This document shows positions 34,922 through 46,745 of a DNA stretch of 64,000 nucleotides, one piece after another (positions within the stretch are counted from its first letter, which is position 1; every line of letters begins with the position of its first letter). Both the position numbers and the translations under genes were made by a program. A model generated the notes under the pieces. It was not told the DNA's origin. It saw only the letters and a list, made by a program, of their open reading frames with translations, and did no database searches. The DNA is from Sclerotinia nivalis (lineage: Eukaryota > Ascomycota > Leotiomycetes > Helotiales > Sclerotiniaceae), in NCBI GenBank assembly GCA_029531795.1, contig JAPEIS010000015.1, positions 1,240,001 to 1,304,000 of the forward strand, in the 5' to 3' direction.

Positions 34922-35782
34922 GGAGGACAAGACTCAACACCTGTACGCGGTGTCCTCTACGAACCTCCAGCTCTTTTATTTAATTATTAGAGTCTGCAGA
35001 GCTAAGTTTGAGTCATTTGATAGAGTCGTGGTGATTGGAAGAGGAAGAAGCACCCGATCGCGATGTTTTTTGCCTCCGAGTTGGCTGATGGCAAAGGCCA
35101 GATCTCGGTTTTTTGACAATCGCATTATCGGATTGTGCTTTCTACAACACTACTTTTATTACGAAACAGAGGACAACACCATCATCTACGATAATATACC
35201 ACAAAATCATCTCCAAGATCCCTCTGAGGTATCGAATGCGATTTATCAAATTCGGTTTTAAGGTTCAGGCCTTACCTTCTTCGATTCGAATCAAAACAAC
35301 AACAATTCATATACTTAGAGGAGCTACGTGGAACGATCCGAGCTAATGATGTATTTGCTATAGAATTCGATGAAGGATATACTACGTATAGGATTGAAGC
35401 ACCTTGTAGGATCAATATCCTCATAGTTTGGAGGGTTCTATGAAATCGATATTAAGCAAAGCATAATCGTTGGGAAATTACAAACAGGACAAAGAATTGA
35501 TGTGAAGGAAGGTTGTTTGGATTTGATTGATAGAGGGATCGGATTTGGAAAATCATAAGTGTAATGCTTTGATTGGTATTTTTATCTTTATATGCGATGC
35601 TATATAGAGGTCAGGCTTTGCTCCCCAGTATTAGTTTTCACTTCCCCTATCAAAAATATATACAAACCTGTATACTATTTAGATAGCACTACCCATAGCC
35701 ATCTGTTAAGAGTTCGATTGAGCTCTTAACCGTCCTAGATAGTCTTTGACTCAGTGTGGACGTTAATTAAATCAATCAATCA
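34922..35782 (+). mobile_element. Retroelement-like insertion, copy 2 (861 bp) with 13-bp target duplication
   Basis: ACCTCTATTTATT occurs at 34909-34921 and again at 35783-35795, directly after an (AATC)n tail. The last about 170 bp (35614-35782) share the head (GGCTTTG, CTCCCC, TTAGTTTTCACTTCCCC) and the tail region (CTAGATAGTCTTTGACTCAG) with copy 1 inside the 5S gene. The 690 bp upstream of that are absent from copy 1, as expected if copy 1 is 5'-truncated. The frames inside (for example 34875-35261 plus strand) are not recognisable as reverse transcriptase, so the element is non-autonomous or degenerate. A GTTCGATTG near 35712 resembles a Pol III B box, weakly. Confidence 0.6.
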
Positions 35783-35924
35783 ACCTCTATTTATTCCACA
35801 TTTCCATTTAAATACTCTTCTTCATCTCGTCCACAACATAGAAATAAAATAAACACATATTTGGATACTCCAAACTATTGTAAAATTATCTTGAGACTAC
35901 AATATTCACAAAGATCTAATCAAC

Positions 35925-36527
35925 ATGCCCTGCCAACAATGCGCATCCCCCACCACCAATGCCATCCCCAACCCCAATCCTCCCGGCAATAACTACCTCG
36001 AAAATATTATAAACAACAACCCCGACATTTTCCAAACCTTCAACTCCACCCGCTGGCTCCTCAACACCGAACGACAATACATCCAACCCACACACTACCG
36101 GGAGCTCCTCTCCAAAATCTTCCATGCCCCTGATTACTGGTGGGACGAATTCCTTCAAATCTGTGATCTCACTCTACAACCTAAGTTTTCCCACTCAAAC
36201 ACGTCTGTCTGGAACTTCTACACGACTTCACAAATTATTTCTATGCGATCGGAATATTTGACAGGTGGTAGAACGTTTGCTGATACGAGTGGAGAGATAT
36301 GTAATTGGTTGGCATTTTGTATTAGGGAGTTGAGAAATTGGGGTATGGAGTGGAATACGGATCCGATGAGTTCTCCGACTAGTGCTAGAGACGAGAGTAG
36401 TGGATATGGGTCGGAAGTTCGGAGTGGGAGAAGAAATGAAACGCAGAGTGAGAGGAGAGAGAGAAGACAGAGGGAGCATTTTGAAAGAGCTTTTGGTAGG
36501 AGAATTTTGAGAGGTGATTGGTCTTAG
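35925..36527 (+). CDS. Unrecognised small protein, IFxAPxxWW family, member 2
   Basis: Intronless 200-aa product paralogous to the one at 33764-34243. The shared core runs from YRELLSKIFHAPDYWWDEF (about 58-76) through a conserved W-x-x-Y block to ICNWLAFCIRELRNWGMEW near 125-143. The N-terminus is Asn/Pro-rich and the C-terminus is a highly charged Arg/Glu helix (RNETQSERRERRQREHFERA). No signal peptide. The gene starts about 130 bp after the target duplication of element copy 2, so the insertion lies between two paralogues and may have landed in the promoter region of this one. Confidence 0.6.
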   Translation: MPCQQCASPTTNAIPNPNPPGNNYLENIINNNPDIFQTFNSTRWLLNTERQYIQPTHYRELLSKIFHAPDYWWDEFLQICDLTLQPKFSHSNTSVWNFYTTSQIISMRSEYLTGGRTFADTSGEICNWLAFCIRELRNWGMEWNTDPMSSPTSARDESSGYGSEVRSGRRNETQSERRERRQREHFERAFGRRILRGDWS

Positions 36528-37324
36528 GTATAGCTTGGTGAGACGGTTATGGGTCTAACTCGGGATAATGGTGAATTAGTCTTGGTTGGATTTTTGTCGA
36601 CATGGCAGCGCTCTAGATGAACAGGCGAGATTTATGTAGTAGCTCAGGGTTTCAACTATCGAAACTATTTGATATTAGTACAGCATACGTTGAAGTTAAA
36701 GAAATATAAGCTGCACTGGCAAGATTTTATAACCTTGCCAACAATATACCCTCAATACCTTTTACTCAAGGAAAGTATAAATTATGTGCATGTGAAGGCC
36801 CTAAAATTGATGTAGATATTGGCCTTTGGTGAGGAACTTGCACACAAGACAACAACATTCTCAAAATACTGGTTTGAAGTTGTAATGTCAGGTAGAATCG
36901 TTTATCTTGCATTCAAAATCTTCCAGAAGATTGCGCGAACACTAGATAGATACAGCTATCACGCCATCACAGATCCAAACATCTACTCCTATCATCAACG
37001 TGCCAGTATTTCATCCACCTCAACGATATACAACAAACTAAAACGATTCAATGTAGAAAGCTCGATATCTGAGTGCAGATTTCGGCTACCAGTGTCGTCG
37101 GAAAACATACCTTCGTTCTACTTAAGAGATGGATAACTTCTCTCTCAATCCAAATTCTAACATTATCAAACATCCATTCTTAAAGTCAAACTTCAAAATG
37201 AAATCAGAAGATACATTCATATCCATTTGACCACGAAAATTTTCACCAACCAAACTCAAATAAGTAGAATCCACACCCAACCATCATATCCCATCCCAAC
37301 GAATACCGATACCGAGGGCTAGAA
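36528..37324. other. Intergenic between family members 2 and 3
   Basis: A 105-codon frame at 36819-37136 has no recognisable content and no clear promoter, so it is not called. Nothing else seen. Confidence 0.35.
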
Positions 37325-38096
37325 ATGTATTCCGCAGCAGAAGCCCGAGAAGAAACCCCCTACATCGACATCATACTAGTGAACACCACCCTCAAGATCC
37401 TCGAGCGTCCCACCAGCTGATGGAATCTATTCCAACAAGCCCTCTACACGCATCTCGTACCACTAAACGCCCACCGCGAAGAAAAACCTATATTCCGCCT
37501 CCAAATTCGAAACTGTCACTCCTATTCACGCGCGCTATAGACAAGGATCCAAGGAAATGACGGTGGGACTCTCTTTAAATCCAGAGAGGAAGATGGGTTC
37601 TTATTTTCCGCTTTGGATTGGGTGGTGGTTGGACGCTTTGTTTCATGTGGGGATTTGCTCCGAGGAAAACTTTCGTCGTGTATATATGGGATCTACTTAC
37701 CAGAGCCAGGGAAGTACAATGAACTACCCGCAGCGTGAGGAGGTGGATGATGCGTCTCCAAGCAATGCAAGATATTCATCCGCATCCGCATCCGCATACC
37801 AACAATTATCTACTTCCCGACACTCTACCTCCACCTCCACCTCCATCTTCACCTCCATCTTCACCTCCATCTTCACCTCCATCTCCCAACCATCTTCTTC
37901 TTCCAGCACCGCACCCCTTCCACTAACCATGCTCCAAAGAGACACAACCCGTACCGCCGACGCACGTGCATCAAGCGCAAGCTCCCGCTCTCAAGCTCCT
38001 AATCGTCTCACTACTCTTCAACGAGATACTAATACGCCTTTACCCGGCACTGCGGCTTACATCAAATTGCAGTCGCAGTGGCAATCTCAAAGTTAA
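37325..38096 (+). pseudogene. IFxAPxxWW family, member 3, broken
   Basis: From the ATG at 37325 the frame reads through an ILVNTTLKILERPTS segment and then hits TGA exactly where the first tryptophan of the WW pair should be, followed by WNLFQQALYTHLVP, which matches member 2 (WDEFLQICDLTLQP). A TGG-to-TGA change explains this. A frame change near 37545 is needed to reach the next conserved helix (WIGWWLDALFHVGI). The downstream frame continues to 38096 as a Ser/Thr-rich tail with a 12-bp tandem repeat (CCTCCATCTTCA units, 37838-37885). Either a pseudogene or, less likely, a gene with unusual splicing. Confidence 0.5.
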
Positions 38097-38615
38097 GGTC
38101 TCGTTCATGGATAAATTTAAAAACTTTGGGAGAATTGATTGGATAGAGGTACTTCAGTTGAAATTACTCCGCACTCGGTAGTAGATAAATAGATTCGTAG
38201 GAATAGACTAATACAAACCTCAATGGAGGCCGTTGATATTCCAACCATTGCTCCGCCAAAATCAATGCAGTATACACCTGCAGAATTTCGCTGGAAGAAA
38301 TCAACAAATACGACTCGTAAATTCGTGAATATAGTACACCCTGTACATAACAATGACGTGACTTCACCACTTCCTAGTCCCGCCTTTTCCTATTTCCAAT
38401 GCCCCGGTTATCGTTCTTCCAAGCTTTTACACACCTTTACTACGCAACTTCGTACAAGAATGGAAAGCCCATATCTTAAGATCCCTCCCCTATCAATCAC
38501 CAACGCCATGCCTTATTACACCATCATGAATCAGTTGGAAACGACAAGCCCTCCTCTTCCCGCCTTCATCCTTTCCTCGACCTATCGACAACTCATTTAA
38601 TCCACCCCTATACTT
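38097..38615. other. Intergenic, convergent to the zinc-cluster gene
   Basis: A 125-codon plus-strand frame at 38223-38600 has no recognisable domain and low coding character; not called. Confidence 0.35.
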
Positions 38616-41600
38616 TTACGTTCCTGTCCCAAAGAAATACTCATCAAGCAGATTGATCCCCGCCGGTCCACCACCCGCCCCTACACCTCCAACCGTCGTA
38701 ACATCCCCCAAGTTCTCTCCAAATCCCATATCAAACCCACTAAAATCCCATTCATCCTCTCCTGGCCCTCCCACACCACCATATCCTGGACCCGCATAAT
38801 TCAAGAACCCAAGTCCAGGCGTATTTTGGAAATCAAAGTTGTAAGCATTGCTGTTGCCACCAGCTCCATTGCTAGGATCATATTGATACATTTCGGAATT
38901 TTGGCTCTGACCTGGCACTGATGTATATCCCTGCACTGGACTTTGTTGGGCAGGAAAGAGGTTTGGATCAAGGTTCATGTTATTGTCTAGATTACTAAAT
39001 GGAGGCGAGACGGCGAAGTTTGGTGAAGGGATTCGTGATGAGTTGGCATCATTTCTATATGCATCAAATTCCGTCTTGACCGCATTGTTCGAACCAGTGC
39101 TATTTCTCGAATTGGGTCTCTCAGTGACAAAGCCACCTCTCGATTGGTTACTTCCAGAGGCCACCCTAGAATGTCCTTTCGTCCCAGCTGGAGGAGGTTG
39201 AGGAGTAAAAAGGTCATTGAGACCCATGTCGAATTGAGGTTTTGGACGATTAGACTGTGGAGGTTTTCGAAGTCGAGAACTATTAGCATTGAAGTAATCA
39301 TCTGGTTGTGACTGTGAATGATGTTGACCACCAGGATGATGAGGACGTCTGGAATGAAGTCCCTGCTGAGCGCCGGAACCGAAACCAGTAGTAGACATAC
39401 ACATCTGGACGGTAGCTTTCGACATGCGGTCAAAGGCATCTCGACATGCTTCAGCTGGAGGACATTTCTCGATTAGATCCCCAAGAACGGACGTTGCGGC
39501 CAGGATTGTGAAGTCAACTTCATCCATTGTCTAGAAAGATAATTAGTAAGCATTTTCAGATTTGATGGATAAATATAAGCCTACCAATCGACTTCTGACA
39601 ACCTTAGAATGCCAAATAGCATACAAGAATGAAATCCCCGCCATGAACAAATGATGCGTCGCCAAGAAAGTATAATTGACCAGTCGCACCCTATGCAACT
39701 GTCTATACAATCTCAGCACTCTTTGCCCCGCCTCTGCAACCTTCAAAAAGACTCTTTCTTCATCTTCCCTCAACTCCACATTAAGTATACTGGGACTTTC
39801 CACCTCTTCACTCGTACTAAATTCTCCTTCAAACATCGGTGGTACACTCAAACTTTGTCTGTACAACATGATGACACATTGCCAATAGTTGAGCTCTAAG
39901 AAGTCTGTGGAAAACTCTACACCCATCTCCCGTTTGGTAGGAGCTGATGTCTTCCATTCCCAGAGACGTTTGTCGATATCGATACGCCAAGAACGAAAAC
40001 TATCGAATTTCACCAGGAAAGGAGATGGCAGTTGCGTGTGCATAAAAGGATTGCGCATATTTGCACCACCCGCTCGCGCATGCAATGCCTGTTGATGTTG
40101 TAATACTTGTAAAATCTCAGACTGGAGCAATCTAAGGCGGAAATAATGATATGCCACGTGCTTGTAACTTGTTCCAACAACCCCAGGGTCTTGTAGACCA
40201 GCAGGGGTAATATATTTGTCGTCGAGAAGAGAGGGAAATTCCGTTGTAACCACTTGATCGGTGATTCCAAATGGTCTCCCAACACACGTGGAAACAAGTC
40301 GATCAAACGAGTATGTGCACCACCACAATCTTCTCCTATAATCCCGAATATATTCACGACGACCTCGTTCTCGCATCGCACGTTCACGTTGTAACCTTGC
40401 AGTCTCCCCATCTTCCTTCTTTACTCCAGGTGCCTCCAAAATTGGAACTTCGATATCCTTTCCATCTTCATAATGCAGACCCAGATCAACTGCTAGCCGA
40501 ACCGCTACTCCAATAATGTACCACAAACCAGGAGCCACAGGTCTTAGCAGCGCAAATCCAGCTAGAAGCAAAACAGCTTGAAGTTCATCCAGCCCCCCAC
40601 CAAAACCATCGACTCTATCGACTGAAGAGCTGAGACAAGCCTCGAGATGAACGATTGCTGAAGCGTGATATTCCTCAGGCTGACTTTGTTTTCCGCTGGT
40701 TGCGCCATTTGACTTTTCACCGTCGGCATTCTTTCCCGCTCCTGATCGAACGCCTGTGTCACCGAGGAAGATTCCAGCACCAATCGCAAACACGATATTA
40801 AGCATATAGAGTTCTCGGGGTGTCCTAACTCTATTCTCTCCAGTTGCGTATGCCTCCTCAAACATTTTCATGAATTCTCCTCGATGTAATATAGGTATCT
40901 GTGGATTTGCATGCTCGAAATAGAAGTCCACCAATCTTTTCCCAACATCCTTGTCAGGGAATGGCACTGGTTTAATCGTAGGTTTTGTATGCAAACCAAA
41001 GAATGAATCACGCATCGAAGTCCCCCCTTGCGCAGCAGCCTTCGAACTCCCAGGCGGTCGTGAAGGCCTCACACCACTCGTATCACTAGCTGCGCCCGAA
41101 ACGGAAGATCTCACCGCCGCAAACACCACTCTTGCAAATGATATGCCGGAGGTCGAACCCAAGTATCTCTTGTCTGAAGCTCCCTGGACGGAAACACTCT
41201 CAATGTTCGACATCATTTTGTCCACCTTCTCGGACTCATCCTGCTTCTTATTCCACGTCACGTCGTCCTGCCTTTGCTTCCGCACAAGTGCTGCATCTCC
41301 ATTAAATGCCGACCTGCCATCATCACTGGGAGTCTGTACAGCCGCAGGATCTGTCCCTGGCTTTGGGGAGTGTTCAAGGACTTCGGCTGGCGCAAACGCA
41401 ATATTATGTAGTAGTAGTAAGGATTCGAGGTGTGCTGTTCTTGTCTCCAAATAGTATACATAGCTGTCAAAGTCAAGTATTAGCCCTCAATACCTTAATT
41501 AATCCTCATGACAAAAAGAACGTAAAGAAATTCACCTCCTAGGAATTTCCCTCTTGGTAATTGGATCATAGCCCACACATTTATGCCCCGCCTTCTCACA

Positions 41601-41882
41601 ACTTGCACAACAGGGCAAATTCTGATCGCATCTATTCTTTCTCAACCGGCATCTATTGCAAGCGCTCACATTGCGAAAACTGCTGCTTTGTCCCGCCTTA
41701 GCACCCCCAGTTCCCTCAGCCTTTACTAGTATTGGTTCCGCAGGCACAATTTCATCTAATGTAATTCTCGGACTATCACTCTTTGCTACCGCAGCAGGTG
41801 TACTAGAAGGCTCTGGGGAACTATGTCTTGCTCGTTTGTTTGGGTAACTACTTGAGTTCGCGGATGGGGAGTGGGGGTTCAT
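38616..41882 (-). CDS. uaY: Zn2Cys6 transcription factor, UaY/PPR1-type purine utilisation regulator
   Basis: Three exons (41882-41536, 41463-39585, 39530-38616) encode 1046 aa, close to Aspergillus UaY. The zinc cluster has Cys75, 78, 85, 92, 95 and 102 (SACNRCRLRKNRC, then CASCEKAGHKC), followed by the linker GYDPITKREIPRSYVYYLE, which is the UaY/PPR1-type linker and the start of the dimerisation helix. The fungal transcription-factor homology domain is in the middle (AVRLAVDLGLHYE, RRRLWWCTYSFDRLVSTCVG), and the C-terminus is Asn/Gly/Pro-rich with acidic patches, a likely activation region. By homology it activates uric-acid and purine uptake and catabolism genes when uric acid is present. 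Introns are GTGAAT...GACAG and GTAGGC...TCTAG. Confidence 0.8.
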
Positions 41883-43151
41883 CGTTCTATTTGTCTTCTC
41901 AACTTCGTCGGATGCGCACCCGTGTGTATCTTTCCCGCAGTGGAAAATGTCGAGGATTTACTCTGTTGTTATAAATCAAAGTCGCGCATGCGATTGAGTA
42001 TACTGGCCCGTATTCCTGTCTATTCTCTCTCATCCTGCTTCTTACTCAACCTCCGACTTTGCGATTGTGTAATGGTAAATCCCAAACTGATACTGCAGCT
42101 TCGTAATCTTTCCGGTCCCTTGGCAAAAATCGTCAGATGTTTTGTTATCGCACTTCCAAAAGAAGGTTCCTTTCCATTATTCACAGAATCATTATATATC
42201 AATTTAAAGTATTGAATGAGAGCCGCGTCTTCCTCTACAATATGCGTGGGGTTTACCTTTGCCCGTGATTCGAAATGTACAACTAGATGTAGAAAAATCC
42301 ATGGATTTGAACATTTCGTTGTATCTACCTAGACGCCTAAGCCAGGGTAAAGACTTCCGCTAGGTGTCATTGATAGGTAGCCGATGGAAAGAGCTGAATG
42401 ATAAGAGCTTCGACCAATTGAATACATTCATTCAAGATTATCTAGCCCATCTTGTTTGTACACGGAAGGTGGGTGAAATAGTTTATCAGTATTGTTGACT
42501 CGATAGCATCAAGTAAAATCATTTGGCACGGGATGTCTAGTCAGAGTGAAGTTTGATTTTTTCAAAGAAAAGGGGCATCACATACGGTAAAGTTCAATCA
42601 AGGAAGGGGTATAATTGCACATAACATTCATGTATTCACAAAGTAAATTCAACATAAAAATGTTTGAGAAAATTAAATTAAAACTAAATAGCTCATGTCG
42701 TCGACAGATCTAAAGACTACCTAAACGCCAGACCTCATGCAGGCAATCCAAGACTATATGTTAATTCTTCCAAGCCAGCCAAAAAGTTATCTGCAATTGA
42801 AATTGCGTCCTGCGCCCTCATCCCTAGTAGGTAGTGCGATATTGATACCTCCCTTTTATCGAAACTCCTCCTATCCTGCGAGGAACAAAACCGTTTTCGC
42901 AAACAACCCATATCTGTGTTCCACCGTAGCTCCAATTGCGCCCCCTCAAAAAGAAAACCCAAATATAAAATACCATCATCGTGATGTATAGCGCTCAAAG
43001 GCATAGTGGGGATATCTAACATCGAAACAAGAACCCCATAGAAATGGCCCAAAATGATTTTTATACAGATGCCCTCCGAGAAGCAATCTTAAAGAATTGA
43101 AGGAAATAAATTTCATAAGTCGTGAATCGATAAGAATGATCAAAATATCAT
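41883..43151. other. Intergenic, promoter side of the zinc-cluster gene
   Basis: No coding frame supported. It holds the 5' region of the regulator and the 3' region of the MFS transporter, both minus strand. Confidence 0.4.
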
Positions 43152-45230
43152 CTAATTATCGGCAATCGTGTTCCTTAGCTCGGCGCCAGCGGCGATGCCA
43201 GTATCTGGAGCACAATGATCAAGCATTTCGTCATCGAATGCTTGCTCCTGGTCTTCTTCGCTCTTCTCGTCAACATCCATTCTTCCGCCCTTGTCAGTCA
43301 TGTAGAGACTGATGATGGCACCGATCATTGCAATGATGGCACTGCACCACCAAGCAAGTCCAGAGTATCCTAAGTTGGCACCGGCCGACAAGAGGAATCC
43401 TGCGACGGTGGGTCCAAAGGCTCTAGAAATACTGGCAGTTGATGCTGCGACACCGTTGATAGTTCCCAACATCAAAAGTGATGGTGCTGAATTGGTCAAC
43501 AGAATAGCATTGCTTGGGTAAGTCATGGTTGAGAAAGTACATTTCCAGATGACAACCGCATACAACCCGATGATTTTAAGATTCTCCGGGAGCAAGACCA
43601 AGTAGGGTGTAACAATGTAGAGAATTGGGTAGGAAATTGACATAGTTCTGAACAAAGTCAAAGCTCCAAGACGGCGAACAACAATTGGGAATAAGAAGAT
43701 TGTAGCAATCATGGAATATAGCCCTTGAACCGAAAGAACTACTCCGACATCTGAGGAGCTCATTCCATATGTACCGACGAATTTGAATGGTAATTTAGGT
43801 TCTGGGAATGGTGGAGCATCTTCCTCTCTTTTGTAGGAAAGCATTGTTGGGAGCATGGAGTCGAAAGTCATTGTGTGGCTGGAAATCTCGGGTTAGTTAC
43901 TCAATTCGTGCGATTGTGCAGGAAAAACGTGGAGATGGTGGAACTTACTAAGCTAAAATACCATAACCGATAATATTGATGACAACCTGTCTCGTAAAAG
44001 CCTTCGTTGCTGCAGGTTTAGTTCTTGCAGGAACAACGAATTGATCATGTGCATTCAAATCCAAGGGTTCTTGCGGGTCCTTGGAAGTTGCAGTTGATGA
44101 AAGCGTAGGTGACCCTTGGGTTGTTCGATATCCTGGTGGCTGATCCTCTGAATCACCAGTCAACAATGGAAGAATCTCGTCAGACTCTGCAACCTTCTCG
44201 CATCGACCATTCTTTGATTCGGCGCATCGTGCGAATTTACTGATAATCCATTTTCCGGCTTCTAGTCCGGGATCCCGACGATATTTCTTTTCCGAATGCG
44301 TTTCCTCCAAAAATAAGAATCCGACAATTACTCCGAAAGTTACGACAACTGTACAAACGAGGTTGGGAAGAAGGTAAGGGAACTTTTCCCAAATCGATCC
44401 GTGCTGAAATGTCCCTGGCCAATTGACTACGGGTCTCGCCAGTGCGCCTCCAAGGGACGGGCCTAATATGGATCTACAAATTGTAATATTAGCATAAATG
44501 TTGAGAGCTGACAAATGCTGAGAATTAGTTCAGACTCACCCGAGACACCAAACAAATGGCATGATCGTATAGGCGCGAGCTATGACTTGTCAGAACGAGG
44601 CTCCAAAACCCAAAGTGACAGATCACTTACGCTGATGTTCCTTCACCGTCACCATCTCGGCTACGGTGGTCTGCAAAACGCCAATGTTTCTAGAAGAAGC
44701 AATTTATCAGAAATTATTGCCTCAAACAATAACAGGGGAGATGGAAACATGGAAGCATACCCGTTCAAAAGACCGCCCAGCGCGCGTGCCAACAATGCTG
44801 TTGGCAGATTGGGCGATAACCCAAAGATTAGCATACTCAAAGCCGTACCCGCAAGCCCGGTAAGCAGAACAGGTTTTCGCCCAATTTTATCGCTCAATCG
44901 ACCCCAAGCCACTCCAGAGGAGAATTCTGCGAAAGCGAAAGCCGATGTGACCATGCCACAGTACATGAATACTTGGGCATCGTTGTTGGTGATATGGAAA
45001 TCCTTGACCATGAAATATACATAAGGGAAAATGGACATGAAAGCAATTGGTTCGCAGATTCGACATAGTGCTAGAGTATGGATCAGTGATTGTGCAACTG
45101 GACTAGTTATTGCGATAATGCAATACAGGCCACAATGAGATCACACAAACTTACCCAAGATTGTCATCTGCTTCAAGGGAAATGGAGGGGTCCGCCTCCG
45201 CGCTCCCGTCTGTCCTGCCGCGGAATGCAT
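43152..45230 (-). CDS. MFS transporter, DHA1/ZIFL-like (12 TM)
   Basis: Six exons (45230-45155, 45070-44761, 44689-44631, 44579-44540, 44473-43949, 43878-43152) encode 578 aa. The N-terminal half has RICEPIAFMSIFPYVYFM, the MFS signature loop GRLSDKIGRK at 82-91, the antiporter-like segment MPFVWCLGSILGPSLGG (motif C-like), and FLFLEETH. A hydrophilic central loop of about 120 residues precedes the second six-helix bundle. This matches fungal drug:proton antiporter-like proteins related to plant ZIFL and yeast YCR023C. The substrate is not known; drugs, metals or organic acids are candidates. All introns are GT-AG and short (47-99 bp). No biosynthetic cluster lies nearby, so a role in secondary metabolism is not supported. 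Confidence 0.88.
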
Positions 45231-45621
45231 GTCCGCTACCTCTCTATAGAGCTTCGATGAGAAATCGAAAAGTTGAATTGGTTGTTTTTCTATACTATCG
45301 TAGTAGATTTAATTGTTTAGAAAAGTTCGATGTTTCAAAAGGTGGGAGTAAGTTTTATATATTGTGATTCCTAGGTTTTGCTTTTATGTTGTGCAATCAA
45401 AACTTTATATGGCTGAATTGGGTAGATGCATGGGGAAATTAGAGAAAAAGCAAAAAAAGGTGCAGTAGGTCTTTTGCTTTATTATGAAAGAAGAAAATGA
45501 CACAGTTGTAAAATGATGAGTACCAAGGTAAGAAATATGTAGCTGACCGCTGGATGGAGACCTTTAGAAGTATAATCAGATGCAGTGGGTAGCTGCGGCA
45601 CCGACTTTAATACAATTCTGA
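45231..45621. promoter_or_regulatory. Presumed promoter region of the MFS gene
   Basis: 390 bp between the MFS start and the 3' end of the small gene upstream; nothing specific is seen. Confidence 0.3.
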
Positions 45622-45955
45622 TTATGCTATTTCATCAGGCGGTGACGAGGGTAGAGAACCTGCTCTATTATTACAGTCGTGGCTCATCCTCTCCCATGCT
45701 AAGGCCATGTTGAGCGTTGTCTCTATGGGGCGTATACAGGTTTGGGCCTCTGTGCTAGAAGCCGTGTATCTGACGGTACTACCGTATCCACCACGCTCCG
45801 GCATTTGTCTCCGTGACCCGTTGGGCTAAAGATGAGGGAGAATTTAAGAGGGACGATTATTCAGATATTGTTTGCAGGCCACTACTCACATGGAGGGAAC
45901 CCTGCCCTGTCACGACTTGAAAGTTGGGTGGATTAGGTCTTGGGTCCAGTAGCAT
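45622..45955 (-). CDS. Probable 89-aa two-exon gene, unknown
   Basis: Exon 1 (45955-45890, 22 codons, MLLDPRPNPPNFQVVTGQG) ends at a canonical GTGAGT donor. After 64 bp a pyrimidine-rich CTCATCTTTAG acceptor opens exon 2 (45825-45622) in phase 0, and the frame continues to a TAA. The product is hydrophilic, Ser/Arg/Pro-rich with a cysteine pair and a MALAWERMSHDCNNR segment. No homologue was recognised. Strong splice sites in register at the expected distance make it more than chance, but short length leaves doubt. Confidence 0.4.
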
Positions 45956-46679
45956 CGTGGATCAGGGAAATAAGATGATATTGCGTAGACTATGTCGCAG
46001 GGGCCTTCCCATTTTTTTTTTTTTTTTTTTTTTTTCTCTTTTTTTTCTTCTTTTAACTTGCGGCAGCGGTGTGAATGGTGGATGAAAATGTAAAAATGTA
46101 AAAAATGCTTAGACTTTGATGACACTATATCATTATATATTTATGGAGTATTGTAGTTATGCCAAAACAGGCATGAAATTTTTATAGATATATACAAGGG
46201 GAAATTTCAGATGGAAGGATTCAGAGCTTCTAAGGTTGTAAAAGGGAAACGATATGATGTTATCATTGTTATATGCAATATATTATTGGGTGAAGATCAC
46301 CCCGGAAAGTTACTTCGACAAGGCAGGGAACACAACCTAGACAGGTCACAGACTAGACAGGTCACAGATAACATCAACGCTGTGGTGTTTGCTGTAGTCA
46401 TGGCCGGAAACGTGTGATAACCGTATTGTAATATGCCAACTTGTACTCAACGTACAGTAATCTTCAAGGGCATAAATGCGCTTGAATGATACTCTAACCT
46501 TCAGCTTTTCCCCTCGTGTTCGCTTTTGGTATTCCGACACTGCCAAGCTTATCCAAAAGAGGTACTTCATGCGATGCTTAAGCCTATAAAAGATTCATAT
46601 GTTTCATTCATCGGCAATCCTTTGCTGTAGAAGTCCAAAGTCGGAATATACGTTATTATAGCCTTTTCAAAGTGAGAGG
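45956..46679. other. Gene-poor stretch with a 24-bp T tract
   Basis: Homopolymer T from 46012 to 46035, followed by more T-rich sequence. No gene seen. Confidence 0.5.
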
Positions 46680-46745
46680 TCTGAGTGGTTAGTGCGTGTA
46701 ATCATAAGATGCCGGGATTTGCTTCCAGGTCGATTATTTCCTTAT
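46680..46745 (+). ncRNA. tRNA-like relic or SINE head (weak)
   Basis: GAGTGGTTAGTGCG near 46683 resembles a tRNA A box and D loop, and AGGTCGATTATTTCC near 46727 resembles a degraded B box, 30-35 bp downstream. No complete cloverleaf can be drawn, the acceptor stem is missing, and no intact tRNA is claimed. Confidence 0.2.

Noticed and set aside
36819..37136. 105-codon plus-strand frame between two family members
   Set aside because: It lacks the IFxAPxxWW core and shows no other recognisable feature.
38223..38600. 125-codon plus-strand frame downstream of the broken family member
   Set aside because: No motif, and it ends just before the convergent regulator's stop; may be part of its 3' UTR.
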